Source: Mycobacterium sp. 852002-10029_SCH5224772 (lineage in GTDB: Bacteria > Actinomycetota > Actinomycetes > Mycobacteriales > Mycobacteriaceae). Taken from it: 64,000 nt of DNA. Position numbers and translations under genes: made by a program. The notes below the pieces were generated by a model, which searched no databases, was not told the DNA's origin, and saw only the letters and a program-made list of their open reading frames with translations. Position 1 is the stretch's first letter; every line of letters starts with the position of its first letter. The stretch spans positions 62,001-126,000 of the forward strand of contig NZ_LZHT01000075.1 of the NCBI RefSeq assembly GCF_001667315.1, given 5' to 3'. Positions 51,212 through 58,804 of the stretch are shown one piece after another.

Positions 51212-51283
51212 ATGGACGGCCCGAACTGCCGAAAGACCCAGACGCCCAAGTCTTTTCGGTGTCATACCACACGTGACTACTAA
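51212..51283 (+). CDS. Candidate 23-residue small ORF upstream of hhyS
   Basis: ATG (51212) preceded by GGAGG with 5-base spacing, the best ribosome-binding site in this intergenic region. Encodes MDGPNCRKTQTPKSFRCHTT and three more residues, with two Cys (residues 6, 18) that could bind metal. No homologue recognised. It may be a leader peptide or an unannotated metal-binding microprotein, or chance. It ends 17 bases before the hhyS -35 box. Confidence 0.3.
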   Translation: MDGPNCRKTQTPKSFRCHTTRDY

Positions 51284-51300
51284 TCGGTAATGTCGAACCG

Positions 51301-51329
51301 TTGACAACGCCCGATAGCGGGAGTAGACC
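51301..51329 (+). promoter_or_regulatory. Sigma-A-like promoter of the hydrogenase structural genes
   Basis: TTGACA (51301-51306) and TAGACC (51324-51329) with a 17-base spacer. The -35 box is a perfect consensus; the -10 lacks the final T. The start would be near 51336, leaving a 75-base leader before hhyS, so the structural genes have their own promoter apart from hypAB. Confidence 0.55.
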
Positions 51330-51410
51330 CAAAAAATAGCGCTGCGCAAGTGGGCCGACGGTCGACTCCGGCGGCGCAGGAGCCCCAGCCCGGCTCCGGA
51401 AAGCTGCAGC

Positions 51411-52466
51411 ATGCCAACAGAAGCAGCAGTCAAGGCAGAACAAACTTTGATTCATGTTCTATGGATCAACGCGGGCCTCAGTTGCGATGGTGATTCGGTG
51501 GCGTTGACTGCCGCCACCCAGCCCAGCGTCGAGGAAATCGCCTTGGGGGCCCTGCCCGGACTCCCCCAGGTCGCCGTGCACTGGCCTCTGATCGACTTCG
51601 AATGCGGGCCCAATGGAGGAGCGGATGACTTCCTCGAGTGGTTCTTCAGGGCCGACCGCGGCGAGCTGGAACCCTTTGTGCTTGTGGTCGAAGGATCCAT
51701 CCCGAACGAGAAGATCAAGGACGAGGGCTACTGGTGCGGGTTCGGCAACGACCCCGCCACCGGCCAGCCGATGACCACCAGCGAGTGGCTCGACCGGTTG
51801 GCGCCCAAGGCGACCGCGATCGTGGCGGTCGGGACCTGCGCCACCTACGGGGGCATCCACGCGATGGCCGGTAACCCGACCGGGGCGATGGGGGTGCCCG
51901 ACTATCTGGGCTGGGACTGGACGAGCAAGGCTGGGATTCCGATCGTGTGTGTCCCCGGCTGCCCGATCCAGCCGGACAACCTGTCGGAGACCCTGACTTA
52001 TCTGCTCTACATGGCGACCGGTCAGGCGCCGATGATCCCGCTCGACGATGCGCTGCGTCCACAGTGGTTGTTCGGCGCCACCGTGCACGAGGGGTGCGAC
52101 CGGGCCGGCTACTACGAGCAGGGTGACTTCGCCACCGAGTACGGATCACCGAAATGCATTGTCAAACTTGGGTGTTGGGGACCCGTCGTCAAATGCAATG
52201 TGCCCAAGCGTGGATGGATGAACGGTGTCGGCGGCTGTCCCAACGTCGGCGGCATCTGCATTGGCTGCACGATGCCGGGGTTCCCCGACAAATTCATGCC
52301 GTTCATGGACGAGCCGCCGGGCGGCAAGATCTCGAGCACCGCGTCGGGGTTGTACGGAACCGTGATTCGCAGTCTGAGGGGTATCACGGAACGCACCCTC
52401 GACAAGGAGCCGCGGTGGCGCCACAACGGCGACAAACTCACCACCGGAGCGCGCCGCACCTGGTAG
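51411..52466 (+). CDS. hhyS: [NiFe]-hydrogenase group 1h small subunit
   Basis: 351 residues, ATG 51411, no Tat signal. Cluster ligands: proximal C25, D28 (Asp where other hydrogenases have Cys), C143, C184; distal H226, C229, C249, C255; medial region C262, C276, C283 and C286. The 3-Cys-1-Asp proximal site is the mark of the actinobacterial group 1h/5 enzyme described from Ralstonia eutropha, which resists oxygen. In mycobacteria this is the Hyd2/Hhy enzyme that oxidises H2 at atmospheric level during starvation. Forms the electron-transfer half of the hydrogenase. Confidence 0.93.
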   Translation: MPTEAAVKAEQTLIHVLWINAGLSCDGDSVALTAATQPSVEEIALGALPGLPQVAVHWPLIDFECGPNGGADDFLEWFFRADRGELEPFVLVVEGSIPNEKIKDEGYWCGFGNDPATGQPMTTSEWLDRLAPKATAIVAVGTCATYGGIHAMAGNPTGAMGVPDYLGWDWTSKAGIPIVCVPGCPIQPDNLSETLTYLLYMATGQAPMIPLDDALRPQWLFGATVHEGCDRAGYYEQGDFATEYGSPKCIVKLGCWGPVVKCNVPKRGWMNGVGGCPNVGGICIGCTMPGFPDKFMPFMDEPPGGKISSTASGLYGTVIRSLRGITERTLDKEPRWRHNGDKLTTGARRTW

Positions 52467-52567
52467 GTCACCTACCGGGCCGGCGCGCTCCTTCTCCACT
52501 TCGAGACGAAGAGCCGTCGCCGCATCCGCGAACGCGGACAGCAGCCAAAGCGGGAAGAAGTAGCGCG

Positions 52568-54367
52568 ATGACAACCATTGTTCCTGAACCCACCCACGCC
52601 ACCAGGGAACCCGGCCAATTGGTCGACATGGCCTGGGATCCCATCACCAGGATCGTGGGCAGCCTAGGCATCTACACCAAGATCGACTTCGAGAACAAAG
52701 AAGTCGTCGAGTGCCACAGCACCTCGTCGATCTTCCGGGGTTACTCGATTTTCATGAAGGGCAAGGATCCTCGCGACGCCCACTTCATCACCAGCCGCAT
52801 CTGCGGTATCTGCGGCGACAACCACGCCACCTGTTCGTGTTACGCGCAGAACATGGCCTACGGGGTCAAGCCACCGCATCTGGGCGAGTGGATCGTGAAT
52901 CTCGGCGAGGCGGCGGAATACATGTTCGACCACAACATCTTCCAGGAGAACCTGGTCGGCGTGGACTTCTGCGAGAAGATGGTCGCCGAGACCAACCCGA
53001 GCGTGCTCTCGCTGGCCGAGAAGACACCGGCACCGCATGCCGACGCCCACGGGTACAAGACGATCGCCGACATCATGCGCTCGCTCAACCCGTTCAGTGG
53101 CGAGTTCTATCGCGAAGCGCTTGTGGTCAGCCGGACGACGCGGGAAATGTTCTGCCTCATGGAGGGTCGCCACGTACACCCCTCGACGCTGTACCCCGGC
53201 GGGGTCGGCACCGTCGCGACCATCCAGTTGATGACCGACTACATGACCCGGCTGATGCGCTATGTCGAATTCATGAAGAAGGTCGTACCGATGCACGACG
53301 ACCTGTTCGACTTCTTCTACGACGCGCTGCCCGGTTACGAGAACGTCGGGCTGCGCCGCACCCTGCTCGGCTGCTGGGGTTCCTTCCAGGACCCCGAGGT
53401 GTGCAACTTCGAGTACAAGGACATGGAGCGCTGGGGTAACGCGATGTTCGTCACCCCCGGCGTGGTGGTCGACGGCAAACTGGTCACCCACTCGCTGGTG
53501 GACATCAACCTCGGAATCCGGATCCTGTTGGGCAGTTCGTATTACGACGACTGGACCGACCAGGAAATGTTCGTCAAGACCGACCCGCTGGGCAACGCGG
53601 TGGACCGCCGGCACCCGTGGAACCAGCACACCAACCCGCACCCCCAGAAGCGGGACCTGGACGGTGGAAAGTACACCTGGGTGATGTCGCCACGCTGGTT
53701 CGACGGCAAGGATCACCTGGCGCTGGACACCGGCGGTGGTCCGCTGGCCCGGCTGTGGGCGACCGCCCTGGCCGGCCTGGTCGACATCGGCTACGTCCAG
53801 GCCACCGGTCAGAGCGTGAAGATCAACCTGCCCAAGACGGCCCTGAAGGGACCCGTCGAGTTGGAGTGGAAGATCCCGAAGTACGGCAGCAACACGCTCG
53901 AACGCGACCGGGCGCGCACCTACTTCCAGGCCTACGCGGCGGCCTGCGCTTTACGTTTCGCCGAGAAGGCGCTGGAAGAGATTCGTGCCGGTCGCACCAA
54001 GACCTGGGAGAAGTTCAAGGTGCCCGACGAGGGCATCGGCTGCGGCTTCACCGAGGCGGTGCGTGGCGTGCTCAGCCACCACCTGGTGATCCGGGACGGC
54101 AAGATCGCCAACTACCACCCGTACCCGCCGACCCCGTGGAACGCGAGTCCGCGCGACAGCTTCGGCACACCGGGACCGTATGAAGACGCGGTGCAGGGCC
54201 AGCCGATCTTCGAGGAGAACGGCCTGGACAATTTCAAGGGAATCGACATCATGCGCACAGTGCGCAGCTTCGATCCGTGCCTGCCGTGTGGTGTGCATAT
54301 GTACCTGGGGAAGGGCAAGTCCCTGGACAGACTGCACACGCCGACCCAGTCGCCCGTCGGGGAGTGA
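52568..54367 (+). CDS. hhyL: [NiFe]-hydrogenase group 1h large subunit, precursor
   Basis: 599 residues, ATG 52568. L1 motif C79-x-x-C82 in RICGICGDNH with H86, and L2 motif D569-P-C571-x-x-C574-x-x-H577. The four Cys hold the Ni-Fe(CN)2CO site; the protein must be cut after H577, removing a 22-residue tail that is still encoded here. L1 reads RICGICGDNHATC, the group 1h form. It follows hhyS by 101 bases, without a visible promoter. Confidence 0.94.
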   Translation: MTTIVPEPTHATREPGQLVDMAWDPITRIVGSLGIYTKIDFENKEVVECHSTSSIFRGYSIFMKGKDPRDAHFITSRICGICGDNHATCSCYAQNMAYGVKPPHLGEWIVNLGEAAEYMFDHNIFQENLVGVDFCEKMVAETNPSVLSLAEKTPAPHADAHGYKTIADIMRSLNPFSGEFYREALVVSRTTREMFCLMEGRHVHPSTLYPGGVGTVATIQLMTDYMTRLMRYVEFMKKVVPMHDDLFDFFYDALPGYENVGLRRTLLGCWGSFQDPEVCNFEYKDMERWGNAMFVTPGVVVDGKLVTHSLVDINLGIRILLGSSYYDDWTDQEMFVKTDPLGNAVDRRHPWNQHTNPHPQKRDLDGGKYTWVMSPRWFDGKDHLALDTGGGPLARLWATALAGLVDIGYVQATGQSVKINLPKTALKGPVELEWKIPKYGSNTLERDRARTYFQAYAAACALRFAEKALEEIRAGRTKTWEKFKVPDEGIGCGFTEAVRGVLSHHLVIRDGKIANYHPYPPTPWNASPRDSFGTPGPYEDAVQGQPIFEENGLDNFKGIDIMRTVRSFDPCLPCGVHMYLGKGKSLDRLHTPTQSPVGE

Positions 54368-54368
54368 C

Positions 54369-55262
54369 ATGGCGGATCGCCCGGACAAGTCCGCGAATGA
54401 CGCGCAGTGGCGCACAGCGGGCGATCGGATCCAGACACTGCTGGATTCCTGCGCAGCGAGTGGGACCGTCGCGTATGACCGTGCGCAGCAACTGGTTCGC
54501 GAGGTAGCCGGGCTCTACGGCGCCGGACTGGAGCGGATCATGCGGATGGCCGGCGATCCCGGACCGGACGGGGGGCTGGTCGAGCGGCTGGCCACCGACG
54601 ACCTGGTGGCCAGCCTGCTCCTGGTGCACGGCCTGCATCCGCACGACGTGCACCGCAGGGTCTCCGATGCGCTGGATCGGGTGCGGCCCTATCTGGGTTC
54701 GCATGGCGGGGACGTCGACCTGCTCGAGATCGCCGGCGGCGACACGGTGCGTTTGGCCTTCACCGGCAGCTGCAAGAGCTGCCCGTCCTCGGCGGTGACG
54801 CTGGAACTGGCCGTGCAGGACGCGGTGCGCGCGGCGGCGCCGGAGATCTCCTCTATCGAGGTGGTGACCCCCTCCAGCCTGATCCCGGCCGAATCACTGA
54901 TGGCGCACGTCAAGTCCACTGGGCGCGCCGTCGGCTGGCACCCGATACCCGAGCTGGCCGACCTGGCGCCCGGCGAAGTGGCGGGCTTCCTGGTCGGCGC
55001 CGCAACGATGCTGGCGTGCCGGGTCGATGGACAGACGTTCGCCTATCGCGACCACTGTCCGGTATGTGACGATTCGCTCGCCGGCGCGGCGCTGCACGCA
55101 ACGCTGCTGGAATGTCCGCGCTGTCACACACATTTCGACGTCGCGCGCGCGGGGGCTTCTGCCATCGAGGCTCACCTCGAGCCGTTGCCGTTGCTGGCCC
55201 GTGACGGCGTGCTCTCGGTGGCACTGCCCTCCGAACAGCACGCCATGGGAGCCAGAGCATGA
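54369..55262 (+). CDS. Hydrogenase-associated iron-sulfur protein: NifU-C domain plus Rieske-like domain (HhyE-type)
   Basis: 297 residues, one base after hhyL. An N-terminal helical region (1-90) is followed by a NifU C-terminal domain with C135-x-x-C138, able to hold a [4Fe-4S] cluster between two chains, then a Rieske-like domain (188-290). The Rieske motif is altered: C230-x-x-C233 and C249-x-x-C252-H253, so both His-position ligands look replaced by Cys. Genes of this kind next to group 1h or 2a structural genes (HhyE/HucE) are proposed to carry electrons towards the respiratory chain. Assignment by position and domain order. Confidence 0.75.
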   Translation: MADRPDKSANDAQWRTAGDRIQTLLDSCAASGTVAYDRAQQLVREVAGLYGAGLERIMRMAGDPGPDGGLVERLATDDLVASLLLVHGLHPHDVHRRVSDALDRVRPYLGSHGGDVDLLEIAGGDTVRLAFTGSCKSCPSSAVTLELAVQDAVRAAAPEISSIEVVTPSSLIPAESLMAHVKSTGRAVGWHPIPELADLAPGEVAGFLVGAATMLACRVDGQTFAYRDHCPVCDDSLAGAALHATLLECPRCHTHFDVARAGASAIEAHLEPLPLLARDGVLSVALPSEQHAMGARA

Positions 55263-55903
55263 CGACCCCGTATGACGTACTGGCGCGCGTCACCGGCGAC
55301 CGGGGCGCTCCCCAGCCGACCGGCGAGCGCTGCGAAATGTGCGCGGAGCTGATCGCTGACGAGCACCAGCACGTCGTCAATCTGACTGACCGGCAACTGA
55401 TGTGCGTCTGCCGCGCCTGCTATCTGCTGTTCACCGACTCCCACGCCGAGCTGCGCTACCGCGCCGTGCCGGACCGGTATCTGTCGTTTCCCGACTTCGC
55501 GCTGGATCGCCTGGTGTGGGAGGCGCTGCAGATCCCGGTGGGAGTCGCCTTCTTCTTCACCAACTCGGTGCTGGGGCACACCGTCGCGTTCTACCCGGGA
55601 CCGGCCGGGGCAACCGAGTCGGAGTTGGAGATGGATGTGTGGGACACGATTCGCAGCGCGGACGCGAGAGTGGAGCTGCTGAACGAGGACGTGGAGGCGC
55701 TGCTCGTCCGGGTTGCCGATGGCCCCGCGGATGGCGAATTGCCGGAGCCGGAAAGCTATCTCGTCCCGATCGACGCCTGCTACGAATTCGTTGGGCGATT
55801 GCGCATGCTGTGGCACGGCTTTGACGGCGGCCAGCAGGCGCGCGAATTCATCGACGGGTTCTTCGACCGGCTCGCCGCCCGCGCGGTACGGACGCCGCGA
55901 TGA
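55259..55903 (+). CDS. DUF5947 family protein of the hydrogenase operon
   Basis: 214 residues, start overlapping the previous stop by 4 bases. A zinc-finger-like N-terminus, C25-x-x-C28 and C49-x-C51-x-x-C54, then a mixed alpha/beta region without known motif. DUF5947 proteins occur almost only in operons with group 1h hydrogenases, so an assembly role is likely. Function unknown. Confidence 0.65.
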   Translation: MTTPYDVLARVTGDRGAPQPTGERCEMCAELIADEHQHVVNLTDRQLMCVCRACYLLFTDSHAELRYRAVPDRYLSFPDFALDRLVWEALQIPVGVAFFFTNSVLGHTVAFYPGPAGATESELEMDVWDTIRSADARVELLNEDVEALLVRVADGPADGELPEPESYLVPIDACYEFVGRLRMLWHGFDGGQQAREFIDGFFDRLAARAVRTPR

Positions 55904-56559
55904 ACGGGCAGCCGATGAATGTGAGCTTTGCCGTTCTGGACGTGACGGCCGAACCGTACGCCGTAAGCCCGGTCCTCACCGCCCGCATCGGCGTCACCAG
56001 CAGCGGCGAGGACCCGGTGCACGCCATCGCGCTGCGTTGCCAGGTCAGAATCGAACCGCTGCGGCGCTCCTACTCCGATGACGAAGCGGCCGGCGTGACG
56101 GACTTGTTCGGGGCCCGCGAACGTTGGGCGAGCACCCAGCGCACCTTCCTCTGGCAGCATTGCACCGCGATGGTGCCGGGGTTCACCGGGAGCGTGATCG
56201 CGGCGCTCCCCCTGGATTGCACCTACGACTTCGAGGTCGCCGCCGCCAAGTACCTGCACGCGCTGCGCGACGGCACGGTACCGCTTCAGTTCTTGTTCAG
56301 CGGAACGATTTTCGTCAACTCCGAGCGCGGGTTCTCGGTTCAGCAGGTGCCGTGGGACTGCGAGGACCGCTACGACATGCCGGTCGGCGTCTGGCGGGAT
56401 CTGATCGCGCGGCACTATCCCAACAGCGGCTGGATCCGGCTGAGCCACGAAACCATCTCGGAGCTGGCCGCATACAAATCGGGCGGGGGAATGCTCGACT
56501 TCGACCAGGCCATCGCCTCATTGTTGGGCGCCACCGCCGACCGCGAGGTGACGCGATGA
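55900..56559 (+). CDS. DUF6084 family protein of the hydrogenase operon
   Basis: 219 residues, 4-base overlap at both ends. Mostly beta-strand character (LDVTAEPYAVSPVLTARIGV..., ALRCQVRIEPL), no metal motif or signal. Typical of hydrogenase-linked DUF6084. Probably a structural or chaperone-like partner; unknown. Confidence 0.62.
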   Translation: MNGQPMNVSFAVLDVTAEPYAVSPVLTARIGVTSSGEDPVHAIALRCQVRIEPLRRSYSDDEAAGVTDLFGARERWASTQRTFLWQHCTAMVPGFTGSVIAALPLDCTYDFEVAAAKYLHALRDGTVPLQFLFSGTIFVNSERGFSVQQVPWDCEDRYDMPVGVWRDLIARHYPNSGWIRLSHETISELAAYKSGGGMLDFDQAIASLLGATADREVTR

Positions 56560-57911
56560 CATCGAGCTGGGACCGGGCCCGCGCCGTCGCCGACGCGGTG
56601 CTCTACGAAGGCTACCTGCTCTATCCGTACCGGGGAACCTCGAGCAAGAACCAATCGCGCTGGCAGTTCGGCGTTTTGGGACCGAGCGGTGCGGCCGAGG
56701 CGGGTCTTGGTGAAGACGCCACCCTTTCCGCGGAGTTCCTGGTTGACGACGCCCAGGCGATGATTCTTGTGGTGCGGTTCCTGCAGTTACAGCACCGCAG
56801 GGCCGAGCGGGAAACGGGTCACGGCTTCGAGCCTGTCGATGAGCTCGACACCCCGGCCCGGTCGTGGCTGACCTGGGACGAAGCAGTGGAGTGCGAAATC
56901 TCCTTCGGCCCACTTGTGTTCGATGATCAACGGTGGTCGCTGCCGGTGTCGGCCGACGCGGCGACCGATGTCGAACTGCTCGACGGCGGCCGGTTGGTTC
57001 GCGAGCGAGGTGAGGTGCGTGGCGTGCTCACCGTCACCAGCGAGCCCGACGGCGACCTGCGGCGGGTCTGCGTACGGGTGGACAACACCGGAGCGGCCGC
57101 GCGCGACAAGGGCGACGCCATCGCACGATCCATGATCGGAACACACCTCATCGCCGAGGCGGTCGGCGGCCAGTTCGTCTCGCTGCTCGAGCCGCCGCAG
57201 GCCGCGGCCGACGCGGTGTCCCGGTGCCGCCAGCATCGCTGCTTCCCGGTGCTGGCCGGGCCAGCGGGCACCCACGACACGCTGCTGATCTCACCGATCA
57301 TCCTCTACGACCACCCCGAGGTAGCCGAACAGAGCGACACGACGCTGTACGACTGCACCGAGATCGACGAAATCCTCACGCTGCGCGTGATGACGATGAC
57401 GGACGAGGAGAAGGCGCAGGCCCGGGCGACCGACCCGCGGGCGGCGCGAATCATCGACGAATGTGACGCCATGTCGCCCGAGGCGATGGCCCGGTTGCAC
57501 GGTGTGCTGCGCGATCCGCGCTCGCTGCGCGGACCTACCGATCTGGTGCCGGAGATCCCCGAGGGCGTCGACTGGTGGGATCCGCTGGCGGACACCGCCG
57601 TCCGGCCCGAGATCGATGCGGTGCTGGTGAACGGGACCCGGGTGGCCCGGGGCAGCACGGTCCGGTTGCGGCCGCGGCGCAACGCCGATGCCCAGGACAT
57701 TTTCGTCGCCGGCAAGACCGCCCGTGTCACGTCGGTGCATGAGGACGTCGAGGGCAACAAGCACGTCGCCGTGGTCGTCGACGAAGACCCGGCCGCGGAC
57801 CTGCACGACTGGTATGGCCGCTACCTGTACTTCTCCCCCGACGAAGTCGAACCGCTGCAATCGCAGCACAACACATCAACCCCCGAAAGGAGTTCGGCAT
57901 GGAAGTCCTAG
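56556..57911 (+). CDS. Uncharacterised 451-residue protein of the hydrogenase operon
   Basis: ATG 56556 overlaps the previous stop. No known catalytic motif. A long central region (100-340) is followed by an SH3-like C-terminal part (about 345-440: NGTRVARGSTVRLRP, DLHDWYGRYLYFSPDEVEPL). No membrane segment. Homologues are found beside hhyL in other actinobacteria. The end overlaps the start of the tiny membrane gene by 13 bases. Confidence 0.6.
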   Translation: MTSSWDRARAVADAVLYEGYLLYPYRGTSSKNQSRWQFGVLGPSGAAEAGLGEDATLSAEFLVDDAQAMILVVRFLQLQHRRAERETGHGFEPVDELDTPARSWLTWDEAVECEISFGPLVFDDQRWSLPVSADAATDVELLDGGRLVRERGEVRGVLTVTSEPDGDLRRVCVRVDNTGAAARDKGDAIARSMIGTHLIAEAVGGQFVSLLEPPQAAADAVSRCRQHRCFPVLAGPAGTHDTLLISPIILYDHPEVAEQSDTTLYDCTEIDEILTLRVMTMTDEEKAQARATDPRAARIIDECDAMSPEAMARLHGVLRDPRSLRGPTDLVPEIPEGVDWWDPLADTAVRPEIDAVLVNGTRVARGSTVRLRPRRNADAQDIFVAGKTARVTSVHEDVEGNKHVAVVVDEDPAADLHDWYGRYLYFSPDEVEPLQSQHNTSTPERSSAWKS

Positions 57912-58018
57912 GTTGGATATTCATCGCCATCGTCGCGCTGGTGGTCGCGGTTGCATTGGCGCTCGGCGTGATATCCGTGCCCGATGCCCGCCGCTACCTC
58001 AAATTGAGGCGGATGTAG
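57899..58018 (+). CDS. 39-residue single-pass membrane protein (DUF6893-like)
   Basis: Too short for ordinary gene calls but well supported: AAAGGAG sits 8 bases before the ATG and the product is a clean membrane segment (about residues 5-26, W-I-F-I-A-I-V-A-L-V-V-A-V-A-L-A-L-G) followed by a basic tail ending RRYLKLRRM. It overlaps the end of the previous gene. Neither hydrogenase subunit has a membrane segment or Tat signal, so this may tether the complex to the membrane. Inferred, untested. Confidence 0.7.
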   Translation: MEVLGWIFIAIVALVVAVALALGVISVPDARRYLKLRRM

Positions 58019-58035
58019 CCGACGCGGATACCACC

Positions 58036-58533
58036 ATGTCAGCACGCATCCTGGTAGCCGGAATCGGCAATATCTTTCTGGGCGACGACGGATTCGGCTC
58101 GGAAGTGGTCCGCAACGCCGACCTGCCGCAGGACGATCCGACGGTCCAGGTCATCGACTACGGAATCAGGGGCATGCACCTGGCCTATGACCTGCTCGAG
58201 GAGTGGGACTCGCTGGTCCTCGTCGACGCCGTCCCCAGCCGCGGGCATCCGGGGACCTTGCACGTCTTTCAGGCCGATCACGAATCGCCTTCGCGGGCAT
58301 TCGGTCTGGACGGTCACAGCATGGACCCGGCCGCGGTCTTCGCCAGCCTGCGGGCCCTGGGCGGACGTCCGCCCTACACCGTGGTCGTCGGCTGCGAGGC
58401 GGGCAGCGTCCAGGAGGGAATCGGCCTGACCGAACCGGTCGCCAACGCCGTCCCCCGGGCCGCACGGGCGGTCGAAGAGATCGTCGCGGCATTGCACGGC
58501 GCGCCACTACCCGCGGCAGAAGGCGGGTGCTGA
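58036..58533 (+). CDS. Hydrogenase maturation endopeptidase (HupD/HyaD family)
   Basis: 165 residues. GIGNIFLGDDGFG N-terminal motif, with the metal-sensing Asp of this family, VIDYGIRG, and LDGHSMDP with the His ligand. Checks that nickel is in place, then cuts the C-terminal tail of the large subunit after H577. Its only target here is HhyL. Confidence 0.9.
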   Translation: MSARILVAGIGNIFLGDDGFGSEVVRNADLPQDDPTVQVIDYGIRGMHLAYDLLEEWDSLVLVDAVPSRGHPGTLHVFQADHESPSRAFGLDGHSMDPAAVFASLRALGGRPPYTVVVGCEAGSVQEGIGLTEPVANAVPRAARAVEEIVAALHGAPLPAAEGGC

Positions 58534-58536
58534 AAC

Positions 58537-58803
58537 ATGTGTCTGGGCATACCGGGGCAGGTCATCGCAATGCTGGACGGTTTCGCGGGGCAGCTGGCGC
58601 TGGTCGACGTCGTCGGGGAACAGCGCAAGGTGAACATCGGCATGTTGCCGGAAGAGACGTTCGCGCCGGGTGATTGGGTGATCATCCACATGGGCTTCGC
58701 CGTGGAGAAGACGGATCGCGCCGGGGCCGAGCAGGCCATGGCCGGCTTGGAGTTGATGGGCCGGGGCCGCGGCAACCCGCCGGTCCGCCCGGAGGACGGT
58801 TGA
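58537..58803 (+). CDS. hypC: Hydrogenase maturation chaperone HypC (first copy)
   Basis: 88 residues, MCLGIPGQV start: Cys2 is the essential residue that binds the Fe(CN)2CO unit with HypD. The OB-fold ends in [15 protein letters not shown]. Follows the endopeptidase by 3 bases and precedes hypF by 1 base. Confidence 0.95.
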   Translation: MCLGIPGQVIAMLDGFAGQLALVDVVGEQRKVNIGMLPEETFAPGDWVIIHMGFAVEKTDRAGAEQAMAGLELMGRGRGNPPVRPEDG

Positions 58804-58804
58804 G

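Noticed and set aside
51241..51300. DosR-type palindrome upstream of hhyS
   Set aside because: The CACGTG near 51269 is too short and the surrounding bases do not fit the DosR consensus.
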